From JAJRVM01 sp041752115 (lineage in GTDB: Bacteria > Planctomycetota > Planctomycetia > Pirellulales > Pirellulaceae): a DNA stretch of 64,000 bases. The position numbers and the translations under genes are program-made. The stretch spans positions 116,843 to 180,842 of the forward strand of contig JBGSHS010000177.1 of assembly GCA_041752115.1 (NCBI GenBank). Reading direction: 5' to 3'. Position 1 is the stretch's first letter. Each line of letters starts with the position of its first letter. Positions 51,788-61,597 of the stretch are shown here, in pieces. The notes beneath the pieces were generated by a model. The model had not been told where the DNA came from and made no database searches. It was given only the letters and a program-made list of their open reading frames with translations.

Positions 51788-53023
51788 TTAGTAGGCACCG
51801 AACTCGTGAGCGGCTTCCAGCATGGCGACAATGTTTTCGGGCGGTACGTTGGCCAGGATGTTGTGCACCTGCTGGAAGACGAAACCACCGTGCGGCTTGA
51901 GGATCTCAATCTGCTGGCGCACGTGCTCGCGAATCCGCTCGCGAGGACCTTCCGCCAGGATGCGGTGCGTATCGCAGCCGCCTCCCCAGAACGTGAGGGA
52001 ATCACCGAACTGCTGCTTGAGTCCATGAGGATCCATGCCGGCACAGGAGATCTGGACCGGATTGATGGCATCGAGTCCGGCTTCGATCAGGTGTCGCAGC
52101 AGCGGCTGCACTCCGCCGCAACAGTGCAGCATCACTTTTACATTGGCCAGCTCCTTGGCGCGGTGCCACATCCGTGCGTGCCGCGGCTTGAAGAACTCCT
52201 CGTACATGGCGGGAGACATCTGCGGTCCACCCTGCATCCCGAGGTCATCCCCGAACAGGATAATGTCGATATACTCTCCCACGACGCTCAGATAATGCTC
52301 CAGTGCGGCCAGATGCGATTCGACCAGCCGATCGAGGAACTCGTGCGCGCGCTGCGGATTGCCGGCCAGCAGCATCAGGAAGTTGTCGATCCGGTAGAGG
52401 AACTGTCCCACCTCCAGCAAGTTGCCGCCGAAGAGCCCGATCACCGCTCGCTGTGACTCTTGGCGCAGGCGTCGTGCTCCTTCGGCCAGCACACGATCGC
52501 CGTCTGGTCCGGCGGCCAGCGGACCGGGAGGCGATTTGATGGCGACCCAGACCGTTTCTTCCAGCGCCTCGGGGAGTCGGTCCAGATCATCTTCATTCAG
52601 ATAGGGCCAGTAGCATTGTTCGAAATAGATTGCTCCGTCGGGCATGCGTCCCACGACGAGCCCTTCGTGGTTCTTGAGGACCCATTCTCCCTCGAGCCTT
52701 TCCGGGGCCGCCCAGGCTGGCATCTGGCACGGCGTGCCGTCGGGCAACGTCCAGTCAACCCAATGTCTATCGTCCAGCGCAAAGGCTCGCCCCAGTTCGA
52801 TGGTATCGACGTGGAACAGGTCGAGCACATCTTGATCGATGACCGCCAGTTGCTGAATCGGGTCGTACACACGAATCGGCCGCTGCGGGAGTCCGAGATG
52901 CTCGCGCAACCGGGCATAGGCAATCGCGGCAATGCCGGACGAACGATGGCCACCCAAGTCGATCGGGACCCGGTCGGCCTCCTGGTGATTCAGCGCCGCC
53001 AACACGCGTTCTCGAGAATTCAT
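51788..53023 (-). CDS. uroporphyrinogen decarboxylase-family (MtaA/CmuA-like) protein
   Basis: 411 residues. Family pattern: MNSRERVLAALNHQEADRVP at the N-terminus, VIGLFGGNLLEVGQFLYRID, IDIILFGDDLGMQGGPQMSP, HARMWHRAKELANVKVMLHC, CGGVQPLLRHLIEAGLDAIN, WGGGCDTHRILAEGP, GGFVFQQVHNILANVPPENI. The HCCG stretch and a later Cys provide the zinc ligands typical of cobamide-dependent methyltransferase homologues rather than of HemE itself, whose FAGAR-type N-terminal substrate site is absent. Planctomycetes and Lentisphaerae have many such paralogues, probably demethylating or moving methyl groups. Substrate not predictable. Its start is 118 bases from the end of the mannosidase gene; both are read leftward and may be co-transcribed. 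Confidence 0.88.
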   Translation of the reverse strand: MNSRERVLAALNHQEADRVPIDLGGHRSSGIAAIAYARLREHLGLPQRPIRVYDPIQQLAVIDQDVLDLFHVDTIELGRAFALDDRHWVDWTLPDGTPCQMPAWAAPERLEGEWVLKNHEGLVVGRMPDGAIYFEQCYWPYLNEDDLDRLPEALEETVWVAIKSPPGPLAAGPDGDRVLAEGARRLRQESQRAVIGLFGGNLLEVGQFLYRIDNFLMLLAGNPQRAHEFLDRLVESHLAALEHYLSVVGEYIDIILFGDDLGMQGGPQMSPAMYEEFFKPRHARMWHRAKELANVKVMLHCCGGVQPLLRHLIEAGLDAINPVQISCAGMDPHGLKQQFGDSLTFWGGGCDTHRILAEGPRERIREHVRQQIEILKPHGGFVFQQVHNILANVPPENIVAMLEAAHEFGAY

Positions 53024-53141
53024 CGCACTGCTTCCCGAAATGAATGAGGTTCAAGTACTATCTTGCCTGGAGTCGGGCCAACCGTCTTCGGCCAGCCGCC
53101 TCACACGCAATCGTGTCCCGTCAACTCCACACAGATCCAAC

Positions 53142-56100
53142 TCAGCGCAGATCCGCGCGCAGAGTGACAATCCCTTGTGGTGGCAACTCGACCGGCGCCT
53201 CGACGGTCGGTCCGACTTCTTCTCGCGGGCTGCTGCGCGTGACCCGCACCGGAACCGGATCCGACCACTCGATGGCCGTGGAAGCTGGTTCGTTACTCAC
53301 GTTGAACAGGCGCACCATCAGCGCCTGACCATCGTGGCTCGGCTTGAGCGACGTGATAACCACGCGGTCGCCGGACACTTTCAGACGACTTTGCGGCACC
53401 GCCGCCTGCGGATCTACCGGCCGGGCAATCAGCGGTTGACTGCACTGCATAGCGAACCGTGCCGCTGCGGCCTGATCGTATTGCAGATGCGGCTCAATGG
53501 CATAGCGGAATCGCGTCATTCCTTCCTGGGACGCCTTATAGTTGGTTTCCCAGTAGTTGTTCATCACGTACGAATAGAACGTTTGCGTCGGCTCCAGGTG
53601 CTGCACCCATGCATCGGCCGTGAAGGGATTGGAGACATCCATGTGGATTCCTCCCACCTCCAGCAACGGCGCATCGAGGGTCGTCCAGGTGACTCCGTAC
53701 TGATCGTTGGAAATATCGACCCAGCGTCCGACGGTCAGGTAGTTCTTGCAGGCGCCAGCCATCTGATCCGACTCGGGCCGAATGACCGCCCACGGGATAT
53801 CGACTCGCATCGTGCCGCCGGGAACCTGGAAGGGGAATCCCAGGTGCACTCCTTCCGGCTGCAGCACCTTTTCTTTGTTGAGCAGATTGATGATATCCAA
53901 CCGATCGATGCCATCGATCACGCGGAAGATCGTGATCATCTGTTTCATGCCGGGACCTTCCGTATAAACTCCCAGCGCGGCAGACGGGCCGTGGTCGCTG
54001 AACACTTCAATTTTGGAGACCGTGGCGGCGGCCGGCGCGTCGGGTTTTCGTCCCGCCACATACCGGTACTGGTTCAAGCCTCCGGCAGCGCTGTCGACCA
54101 GATCGACCGGGATTCCCTGGTAGCGGAGACTGGCGATGGTTCCGGTTTCCGGATCGATTTCCAGGTGCAGCGATCCGTTGCTCAGCGTGTTGCCTTCCAC
54201 CTTGGCGTTGCCCACCACTTCCGGTTGTCCAGGAAGCAAGCGGTACCGTCTGGCACCCAGAGGAGGAACGTCCTTGGCGACGAAGGCGAGTTGCCCGCGC
54301 GGTGTGAGCATGGAGGGGACGGTCTGCCCGTCGCTGTCCTGAACAACGTACCCGACCAGCGGCGCGTCAGTGCTGAGCGTGACGAGATCCGAGCGAGTCC
54401 AGGAGTGAGTATTCCAGACATCGATCGCCTCGACCTGTGCGGTTTCGGCCGGTGCCGGCAGGCCCCCTGCCACGTACGCCTCCTCCAACAATTCGTGTGA
54501 CAACCGATTTGCGTTGCGCGCGAAAGCCTGTTTGATCTCCCATTGACTCAGCGTGAAAGGGCTATCGGGCTCGGTAATGCTGCAATGAGCTCCCCAGGTA
54601 TGTTCGTCATAGAGAATCGCTTCCCGCCAGGCTTGATAGAATTTCGCCTCCGGATACTGGTCCGGGGCCAGCAAGGCCCACAGCGCCTCGGCCTGAACCA
54701 GGCGTTCCGAGGCGTTGCGTGTCATCGCCGTTTCCTGTGCCGACGAGCCGGCTCCGTCTTCCCAGTAGGGTGTGAAGTCGCCACGCACCTCGGGCACCTG
54801 CGCTCCGTAACGCTCTTCAAACGTGCGCATCAGCTCGCTGGTTGTCGAGATCGCCAGGTGGGGCCAGACATACTTCTCATTCCAGCGCCGGACGAACTCG
54901 CAGAGGTTGCGATCGGGCGGCCCGTTGTCGCCCCCCACGCTGTAACGGATCTGGACCATGTCGTAGGGATAATCCTGCTTGAGCAGTTCATCCAGGTAGG
55001 CGAAGAATGGTTCTCCCTGGCTCTCCGGCGACAGCGTATCGACGCGACTGCTGTGAAACCACGAATAGGCTTTGCCGGCCATCCAGCACAACAGTCGCTC
55101 CTGGCCGGAGGGTGAGACCCAATAGAAAGGACGATCTCCCCAGGCCTTGAGCGTGTAGCCGATGCGGTGAATGTGATTCGGTCCGATGGACAGATACTTG
55201 ATGCCACTCTGCGCCAGCACCGGGACAAGGCCCCAGGTGTAACCAGGCACATCGCTGATCATGGCCGCATCGATCGGTAGATCGTACTGTCGACCGATCC
55301 GCCGAGCGCAGCTGGTCAGCCGCATCAACTCCTCGGGTCGGCAGAGAGCGGTCAGTTCGTTGCCGTAGAGTCCGTCCAGATGGATCTGTCCGCTGCGGAC
55401 CGCCTGCACGAACTCCGCTTTCTCGGCGTCGTCGGCCTGCTGCAGATAGCTATCGACAGCCCACAACACCTCCGAATTCCATTTGAAGCGGGCGCCTGCC
55501 GGGTAGTCAGCTGTGTCACGAGCAATCTGCATCGCTTGGCGCAGGTATTCCCACTGCTTCTGTTCCACCTCCGTCTGCACGTGCGTGTACCCGATGTCGA
55601 CATGCGAATGGGGAAGGAAATGCAGCTGCCAATGCCGCACCGGAGCGACGGTCACTTGCTGATCGAGCACCGCCTGGCCATCGACCTGCAGCGTTACGCT
55701 CCACGTCTGCGGCTGCTCGTCGGCAGGAAGCTGCATTGTCACCGCCTGGCTGCCGAACTGCAGTTTCAGCGGGATGGCGGGGAGCTGGCCGATTTGCAGC
55801 ATCGCCTCCACCGGCTCCGCATAGACGTGCTCGAGGAACACCGTCAGCGGTCGTTCCAATCCCGATTCACCCCGTTGCACCGCTTCAACCGGCCTCAGCG
55901 TGATGCGGTCTCGAGCGAGTGTTGATTCCGCCGTCTCTGCGGCAAAGAACTCCACACTCCGTCCGCCGACACAGGCGTGTCCTTCGGGGCTGAGTCGTTT
56001 GGGCTGCCAGCGCACGTACCGCGCTTCATGAGGCACGGCGAAAAGTGCACTGGTCACCGCTCCCGGCGCGTTGGTGTGATCGATGGTTTCGCGCGCCGTG

Positions 56101-56471
56101 ACCTCACGGAAATCGCTGTCCTCACTGAAGATCAACTCGGCTTCGTCGACCGTGGCCGGGTCTTTCCGATCGACATGCCGAAATCCGGCGATCATCACGC
56201 TGCGGCCGAAATCGAAATCGACATAAGTCTCCGTCCCTTTGCCGTTGGAGGCATACTCGGTCAACTCGGATTCGTCCAGCAGGTTGGCGGCCTGAAAGAC
56301 GGGGCTGGGATACTCTTCGGCACAGCCGCAAATCGCGACTTGCATGACCTTGACCAAGGGCGTATAGACAGCCTCCGCTTCCTGTTCGGCTGCGGCACGA
56401 CGCACGTCGCCACAGAACCCGATGGATGTCAGAAGGCAGACGACGAGAGGCAAGTAACTGCGAGGCGGCAT
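53142..56471 (-). CDS. secreted glycoside hydrolase family 38 (alpha-mannosidase-like) with N-terminal discoidin-like domain
   Basis: 1109 residues with a signal peptide (SYLPLVVCLLTSIGFCGDVR). Residues 50-180 look like an F5/8-type C (discoidin) sugar-binding domain (VFQAANLLDESELTEYASNG, ETYVDFDFGRSVMIAGFRHV). GH38 motifs begin at LHFLPHSHVDIGYTHVQTEV (His and Asp zinc ligands), ARFKWNSEVLWAVDSYLQQA, DGLYGNELTALCRPEELM, AAMISDVPGYTWGLVPVLAQ (nucleophile Asp), KYLSIGPNHIHRIG. The C-terminal half is the usual beta-sandwich (GSLHLEIDPETGTIASLRYQ). Cleaves alpha-mannosides outside the cytoplasm, probably from complex glycans. The length is normal for a GH38 with one extra module. It is downstream of pepF, same strand, 92-base gap. 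Confidence 0.92.
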   Translation of the reverse strand: MPPRSYLPLVVCLLTSIGFCGDVRRAAAEQEAEAVYTPLVKVMQVAICGCAEEYPSPVFQAANLLDESELTEYASNGKGTETYVDFDFGRSVMIAGFRHVDRKDPATVDEAELIFSEDSDFREVTARETIDHTNAPGAVTSALFAVPHEARYVRWQPKRLSPEGHACVGGRSVEFFAAETAESTLARDRITLRPVEAVQRGESGLERPLTVFLEHVYAEPVEAMLQIGQLPAIPLKLQFGSQAVTMQLPADEQPQTWSVTLQVDGQAVLDQQVTVAPVRHWQLHFLPHSHVDIGYTHVQTEVEQKQWEYLRQAMQIARDTADYPAGARFKWNSEVLWAVDSYLQQADDAEKAEFVQAVRSGQIHLDGLYGNELTALCRPEELMRLTSCARRIGRQYDLPIDAAMISDVPGYTWGLVPVLAQSGIKYLSIGPNHIHRIGYTLKAWGDRPFYWVSPSGQERLLCWMAGKAYSWFHSSRVDTLSPESQGEPFFAYLDELLKQDYPYDMVQIRYSVGGDNGPPDRNLCEFVRRWNEKYVWPHLAISTTSELMRTFEERYGAQVPEVRGDFTPYWEDGAGSSAQETAMTRNASERLVQAEALWALLAPDQYPEAKFYQAWREAILYDEHTWGAHCSITEPDSPFTLSQWEIKQAFARNANRLSHELLEEAYVAGGLPAPAETAQVEAIDVWNTHSWTRSDLVTLSTDAPLVGYVVQDSDGQTVPSMLTPRGQLAFVAKDVPPLGARRYRLLPGQPEVVGNAKVEGNTLSNGSLHLEIDPETGTIASLRYQGIPVDLVDSAAGGLNQYRYVAGRKPDAPAAATVSKIEVFSDHGPSAALGVYTEGPGMKQMITIFRVIDGIDRLDIINLLNKEKVLQPEGVHLGFPFQVPGGTMRVDIPWAVIRPESDQMAGACKNYLTVGRWVDISNDQYGVTWTTLDAPLLEVGGIHMDVSNPFTADAWVQHLEPTQTFYSYVMNNYWETNYKASQEGMTRFRYAIEPHLQYDQAAAARFAMQCSQPLIARPVDPQAAVPQSRLKVSGDRVVITSLKPSHDGQALMVRLFNVSNEPASTAIEWSDPVPVRVTRSSPREEVGPTVEAPVELPPQGIVTLRADLR

Positions 56472-56563
56472 GAGAGGACACTCCTGATCGCCAGTGAATC
56501 GATACGGACGCGACTATTCTCGCTTGCCCTGCAACGCGCTGCAATCGGTCTATCCGCCAGGAC

Positions 56564-58366
56564 TCAGATCAGCTCGTCCAGTTCCTGGACCAGTTGGCTG
56601 AACCGCTGCAGCGCGGTCGCCACCGGCTGCGGACTCTCCATATCGACACCGGCACCTCGCAGCAGATCGAGCGGATCCTGCGAACAACCGGCTCGCAGGA
56701 ATCCCAGATAATCATCGAGCTCGCGCGGACCTCCGCCGAGAACTCGCTGGGCGAGCGAGATGGCGGCCGACAGGCCGGTAGCATACTTATAGACGTAGAA
56801 GGCCCGATAGAAGTGGGGAATCCGCAGGCATTCGAGCGACAGTTCCTGATCCACCGCGAAGTCGGGTCCGAAATAGGCCGCCAGCAGTGCCCGATAAGCG
56901 TCCTTGAGCGCCTGGACGGTTAACGGTTCACCCGCTTCCGCCATTTCGTGTGTGATCTTTTCGAACTCCGCGAACATCGTCTGCCGGATGATCGTCCCGC
57001 GTACCGCATCCAGCTCGCGATTGATCAGGTACGCACGTTGCCTGTCATCGCGGGCCGAAGCCAGCATGTGTGCGCTGAGCAGCTGTTCGTTGAAGGTGCT
57101 GGCCACTTCCGCCACGAAGATCGTGTAATTGTAATAGATGAACGGCTGATGCTTCGCACTGAAGTACGAATGCATGGAATGGCCGGCTTCGTGCGCCAGC
57201 GTGAAGACATCATCGAATACTTCCGGCTTGAAGTTCATCAGGATATACGGATTGGCGTCGAACGATCCGCAGCTGAACGCGCCGCTCTGTTTGCCCTGAT
57301 TCGGATAGCGATCACACCAGCGGTTCTGCAGTCCTTCGGACAGAATGCCACAGTAATCGCTTCCCAGCGGCTCGAGGGCCCGGAGGACCAGCTGCACCGC
57401 TTCTTTCCAGCTCCGGCGCTGCTCCAATTCACTGAGAATGGGAACGTACGTATCGTAATGGTGGAGATCTTTGAGCCGCATCTTTCGCCGTCGCACATCG
57501 AAGTACCGATGCACCGCCGGCAGATGATCGCGCACTGCCTGGATCAGATTCTCGTAGACCGTGCGCGGCACGTTGTCGGGAAACAGAGCGGCCTCCAGCG
57601 CGTTGGGGTAGCGGCGGACGCGGGCGTAGTAGACATCCTTGAGAATCGAGCCGCTGAGGGTCGCTGCGAGCGTATTCTCGTGGGCGGCGAACTGCTGGTA
57701 GTACTGGTGGAAAGCGGTCCGCCGCACACTGCGCTTGGGTGAGATCAGGAACTGCGCATAGGTCGCATTGCCCAGCTCGACCTTCTCCCCTTTCTCATTG
57801 GTGACAAACCCGAACTTGAGATCCGCGTCATGCAGCTGCCGGAAAGCTCGGCCAGACACCTGCGCCATTTCTCCCTGCATGGCCAGCAGCTGTTCTTCCG
57901 ATTCTTTCAACGTGTGCGGCTGAAAGCGAATCAGCCGTTGGATGAGCAGCCGGTAGGGCTGCATCACCTTTTCCTGCAGCAGCTGCTCGAGCCGTTCTGC
58001 CGGCAGGGCCAGCAATTCCGGACGAATGTAACTCGCCGCCTCCGCACCGCGCGTGGCCGCGTTCTCGAAACGGCCTTGCATGCGCTGGTATTGGCTGTTG
58101 GCCTGATCCTCGGTCGTCTTGAGGAAGGCGTAGACGCCCAGCCGCTCACCGAGCCGATCAAACTGGCTGTCAAACTTCAAACAGGCAGCCAGCGTCTCGG
58201 CCGACTCACCCAGAACTCCGCGGTACCTGTCGTAACCTTTGATCTGCTTCTCGTAGCGCTGAAAGGACTTCTCCCAGGCGTCATCGTCGGGAAACAGGCT
58301 GCCCAGATCCCACGTGTCGGCTACCTTGACCTCGCTCCGCAATGGCAATCGCTTTGACTTGCTCAT
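56564..58366 (-). CDS. pepF: oligoendopeptidase F
   Basis: 600 residues, the usual length for PepF of the M3B family. N-terminal WDLGSLFPDDDAWEKSFQRY and GYDRYRGVLGESAETLAACL are typical. The zinc site is FTLAHEAGHSMHSYFSAKHQ (HExxH) with the third ligand Glu in VAEVASTFNEQLL. Also typical: YYNYTIFVAEVAS and the substrate-binding FYRAFYVYKYATGLSAA. Cytoplasmic peptidase that degrades 7-17 residue peptides. It lies between the GH38 gene and fabH, all read leftward. Confidence 0.95.
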   Translation of the reverse strand: MSKSKRLPLRSEVKVADTWDLGSLFPDDDAWEKSFQRYEKQIKGYDRYRGVLGESAETLAACLKFDSQFDRLGERLGVYAFLKTTEDQANSQYQRMQGRFENAATRGAEAASYIRPELLALPAERLEQLLQEKVMQPYRLLIQRLIRFQPHTLKESEEQLLAMQGEMAQVSGRAFRQLHDADLKFGFVTNEKGEKVELGNATYAQFLISPKRSVRRTAFHQYYQQFAAHENTLAATLSGSILKDVYYARVRRYPNALEAALFPDNVPRTVYENLIQAVRDHLPAVHRYFDVRRRKMRLKDLHHYDTYVPILSELEQRRSWKEAVQLVLRALEPLGSDYCGILSEGLQNRWCDRYPNQGKQSGAFSCGSFDANPYILMNFKPEVFDDVFTLAHEAGHSMHSYFSAKHQPFIYYNYTIFVAEVASTFNEQLLSAHMLASARDDRQRAYLINRELDAVRGTIIRQTMFAEFEKITHEMAEAGEPLTVQALKDAYRALLAAYFGPDFAVDQELSLECLRIPHFYRAFYVYKYATGLSAAISLAQRVLGGGPRELDDYLGFLRAGCSQDPLDLLRGAGVDMESPQPVATALQRFSQLVQELDELI

Positions 58367-58608
58367 AAGACCTCATCCGTGCTGATTGGTTCTGCCGAAC
58401 AGTGTCCGGCAGCGAATCGACCCAGTGGGCTTCATCAGGAGTCCCGCAAACCGCCTGACACGTACCGTGCTCACCACGGTTGCGGTGGACCGCGACTCGA
58501 TCAGTTGACGCGTTCGATATTCTGCGGTTCGGACACCTCGGCGACCAACGCCGCCAACGGTTCAACCCTGGTGAGTCGCCAGACGATACAAGTTGTTAGT
58601 CCCGTATG
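58367..58608. other. short intergenic region with a 'ccgcagaatatcgaaca'-type repeat
   Basis: Spacer between fabH and pepF. 58512-58530 (cgttcgatattctgcggttc) is an inverted trace of the family at 48354 and 51421. Confidence 0.5.
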
Positions 58609-59718
58609 TCAGTATCGGAGCACTCCCGCACCCCAGGTCAGCCCGGCACCAAATCCCATCAATAACACGTGATCGCCCCGCTTCATGCGACCGGTCGAGA
58701 GCGCCTCCTGAAGTACCAACGGCACACTGGCAGCCGTGGTGTTGCCGTATCGGTCGAGATTGACCACGACCTTGTCGCGCGACACGCCGAGCCCTTCGAC
58801 CGCGGCGTCGATGATGCGCAGATTGGCCTGATGCATGACCACCAGATCGATGTCTTCCATCGCCAGTTCCGCGTGTCGCACCACATCGCCGACAATGTCG
58901 TGAATCATGCGCACCGCCCACTTGAACACCGCGCGACCATCCATGCGCATGTACTGGCGACCCTGCTCGAGGCCGGACTGCGAGATCGGCTCACGCGAAC
59001 CGCCTGCCGGGATCGACAACAAATCGCCCAGGTCACCTTCCGACCCCAGCGAGTAAGAGAGCAACCCCTGGTCCACCTTGCCCGCTCCCAGCAAGACCGC
59101 GCCAGCTCCATCTCCAAACAAGGGGTAGGTCTTCTTGTCGGCCGGATTGATGATCCGCGACATGACATCACTGCCGATCACCAGCACCCGGCGGCAACAC
59201 CCGGTCTTCACGAACTGCATGCCCGTCACCAAAGCATAGACAAAGCCCGAGCAGGCGGCGTTGAGGTCCATGGCCGGCGCGACCGCCCCCAGGCGACGCT
59301 GCACATTGCAGGCAGCCGACGGCATCGGCATGTCCGGCGTCATCGTCGCCACGAGAATCATGTCCACATCGCCGGCCGACACCCCCGCATCGTCCAGACA
59401 CCGCTCGGCCGCTTTCGTCGCCAGATCGCTCGTCGCCTCGCCGGCCGCGGCGCGTCGACGTTGACGGATCCCGGTGCGCTGAATAATCCAGTCGGGATCG
59501 CAGCCCAACTGCGTCAAATCCTCGTTGCACACCACCGTCTCCGGCAGATAGACTCCCGTCCCCAGAATCTGCACGCCCGTCAGCGTCGCTAAGGGACTGC
59601 GTCCGGAGGAGTGATAGAGCGGATCGGTCGCGTGATGGGCACAGCCCTTTTCTGAATGCGACACCAGATCGGTTGTCGCAGATACCGTCGAAGTCTCTTC
59701 GGAATAACCGGCAGCCAT
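58609..59718 (-). CDS. fabH: 3-oxoacyl-[acyl-carrier-protein] synthase III
   Basis: 369 residues from ATG 59718 (GGAG five bases upstream). The first 45 residues are an extension before the usual start VQILGTGVYLPETVV. KAS III motifs: DWIIQRTGIRQRR, catalytic Cys in DLNAACSGFVYALVTGMQF, DGAGAVLLG, catalytic His in DLVVMHQANLRIIDAA, and Asn in NLDRYGNTTAASVPLVLQEA, then GFGAGLTWGAGVLRY at the end. Condenses acetyl-CoA (or another primer) with malonyl-ACP to start fatty acid synthesis. In planctomycetes fabH is often beside plsX and rpmF; here it is not. The N-terminal extension suggests a possible shorter start, but no better ribosome site was found. Confidence 0.95.
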   Translation of the reverse strand: MAAGYSEETSTVSATTDLVSHSEKGCAHHATDPLYHSSGRSPLATLTGVQILGTGVYLPETVVCNEDLTQLGCDPDWIIQRTGIRQRRRAAAGEATSDLATKAAERCLDDAGVSAGDVDMILVATMTPDMPMPSAACNVQRRLGAVAPAMDLNAACSGFVYALVTGMQFVKTGCCRRVLVIGSDVMSRIINPADKKTYPLFGDGAGAVLLGAGKVDQGLLSYSLGSEGDLGDLLSIPAGGSREPISQSGLEQGRQYMRMDGRAVFKWAVRMIHDIVGDVVRHAELAMEDIDLVVMHQANLRIIDAAVEGLGVSRDKVVVNLDRYGNTTAASVPLVLQEALSTGRMKRGDHVLLMGFGAGLTWGAGVLRY

Positions 59719-60130
59719 GTCAACTCCAGGCGCGTCATGATCGCATGTGTTTCCCACCAAGGCCGAAACGTGAACAGATCACGCCGCCACTGAATCGCGC
59801 TCAGCCAACTCCGCCATCGCCTGACTACGGAGCCCTTGCAGACAAACCGTCTACTATAGCACCTGCCGCGCAAGATCACAGGCCGGAAACATCCGTCCGC
59901 CACTCCCCGCTGATTGGCTGGCAATACGAGCGGTCACCGTAGCGCTGGCAGTACCGTGACTGCAGAATCCATCGGGGGGGACCGTCCGCGGAAACGGCTT
60001 CGCCATCACGCGCAGCTCGGCTCACACTGCAAGCACAAACGGTCGAACGGACCGAGGCCGGCTGCCGCGATGGAATCCCATCGGGTTGGGTCCATGAGTT
60101 ATCGGGGCACTGGATTTTCGCGACGGTCAA
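59719..60130. other. intergenic region with a short direct repeat
   Basis: No gene. The 14-base sequence ttatcggggcactg occurs at 60099-60112 and again at 60131-60144, where it contains the stop codon of the adjacent oxidoreductase gene. Confidence 0.5.
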
Positions 60131-61255
60131 TTATCGGGGCACTGCAGGAATCTCGACCCACGTGCGCTGGCGATGCGACTGCAACACCGCATCCGCTACA
60201 ACTTGCGCTCTGAGCCCTTCGTAGAAACTGGGAACGGCCTGCCGCCCCTCCGTAATGGCCGATACGAACTCCCACATCAAATCGTAACGGAATACGGTTG
60301 CCGGCTTGCCCTCACGCGGATCGCGTGGGCTGCCCACCGGCTTCAAGAACGATTCAGGGACTGGAACCGGCTCCAGATCCTGGCCGGTCTTTCCCAACAG
60401 AAGGGAGTTGGGCTCATGCAGTCGGTAGACGGCGGAAGCCTGCGAACCGTTAATCTCCGCCCATTCGTGTCCAAACCCGTTGAGCCCGTATCCTTTGGCC
60501 AACGTCGTCCCTTCCCACACGCCGACGGCACCGCTGGCAAACTCGCCGATCATACTCGACCAGTCGTCGACCTCCGAGGGTGCACAGGGCGAACCATCGG
60601 CCTTTGTGGTGCGCGGCGCGAAACGAGCCACGGCTCCACAAATTCGTGCCAGTGGTCCAAGCAAGTCGATCGCGAAATCGATCCGGTGGATGGTCATGTC
60701 GAACAGATCGCCGGCACCGGCCTGTTGCTCGTACTGCCTCCACCCCCAGCTCGTCTCCGGGAGATCCAGAAAGCGCTGGCTACGAAAATGCCGCGGCGTT
60801 CCGAGCTGCCCTGTGTCGAGCAAGTGTTTGAGATATCGCATTGATGGAGCAAAGCGGTAGGTAAAGGCCGTCATGTGTACGATCCCCGCCTCTTCTGCCG
60901 CGCGGTACATCCGCTCGACTTCGGCGGCACAGAGGCCCAAGGGCTTCTCGCACATGATGTGCTTGCCACTGCGCGCAGCCGCCTCGGCCATCGCGCAGTG
61001 GGTGTCGTTGGGGGTCGCAATAATCACGGCATCAATGTCGGGATCCTCGCAAATCTGGACGTAATCCGTGGTCGTCCGCTGCAGCGACCACTCCTCGCGC
61101 CGACGCGCCAGCAGATCTTCATCGCTGTCGCAGGCCGCCACCAATTCCGCTCGCGGATCAAGTCGGATGGCGGGGACGTGATGGTAAGCGCTGACCGCGC
61201 CGGCGCCCAACAGGGCAATACGTACGGGCGGTGTCTGGGGGACCTTGTGGTTCAT
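60131..61255 (-). CDS. Gfo/Idh/MocA-family NAD(P)-dependent oxidoreductase
   Basis: 374 residues, cytoplasmic. N-terminal Rossmann fold: VRIALLGAGAVSAYHHVPAI, AELVAACDSDEDLLARR, DAVIIATPNDTHCAMAEAAA, and the family signature GKHIMCEKPLGLCAAEV with the catalytic Lys. The C-terminal domain carries FTYRFAPSMRYLKHLLDTGQ, HFRSQRFLDLPETSWGWRQY, GDLFDMTIHRIDFAIDLLGP (His-x-x-Asp). Oxidises or reduces a sugar, inositol or derivative with NAD(P). No neighbour tells the substrate; a sugar-isomerase-like gene at 48520-49524 is a frequent partner of this family elsewhere. Confidence 0.93.
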   Translation of the reverse strand: MNHKVPQTPPVRIALLGAGAVSAYHHVPAIRLDPRAELVAACDSDEDLLARRREEWSLQRTTTDYVQICEDPDIDAVIIATPNDTHCAMAEAAARSGKHIMCEKPLGLCAAEVERMYRAAEEAGIVHMTAFTYRFAPSMRYLKHLLDTGQLGTPRHFRSQRFLDLPETSWGWRQYEQQAGAGDLFDMTIHRIDFAIDLLGPLARICGAVARFAPRTTKADGSPCAPSEVDDWSSMIGEFASGAVGVWEGTTLAKGYGLNGFGHEWAEINGSQASAVYRLHEPNSLLLGKTGQDLEPVPVPESFLKPVGSPRDPREGKPATVFRYDLMWEFVSAITEGRQAVPSFYEGLRAQVVADAVLQSHRQRTWVEIPAVPR

Positions 61256-61597
61256 CGATTTTCGTTTCCTTGTAGAACTGTCGTTTTTGGCACCTCGCGC
61301 CCTACGGTGCTCGAGAGGGGTAAAACACCTCGAAAAGCAGGCCCAATCATGTGGACATGATCAACCCTTTTTCTTTGCTTCACAAGCACTTAGAGCAAGG
61401 GCCGAACATTCGTGACGGGTTTCACGTACACGATATCGCAGCTTCACGAAATTTGCACCCTTCACCCCCGCGTAGGGGTGTACGAGCCAAGTTTCAACGA
61501 ATACATTGACGGGATCAATCAGCGGCACGCCGGTCAAGCGTAAATTGACCACACCCGCCTGCCTACCCAACATCCTTTCACATAAATACTGCGAGCT
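61256..61597. other. divergent intergenic region
   Basis: Lies between two divergent genes. A 70-codon minus-strand frame at 61361-61573 lacks family features and is not called. Promoters for both neighbours should lie here; no clear elements stand out. Confidence 0.4.

Noticed and set aside
61361..61573. 70-codon minus-strand frame upstream of the NRDE gene
   Set aside because: No motifs, and it fills the intergenic space where two divergent promoters must lie.
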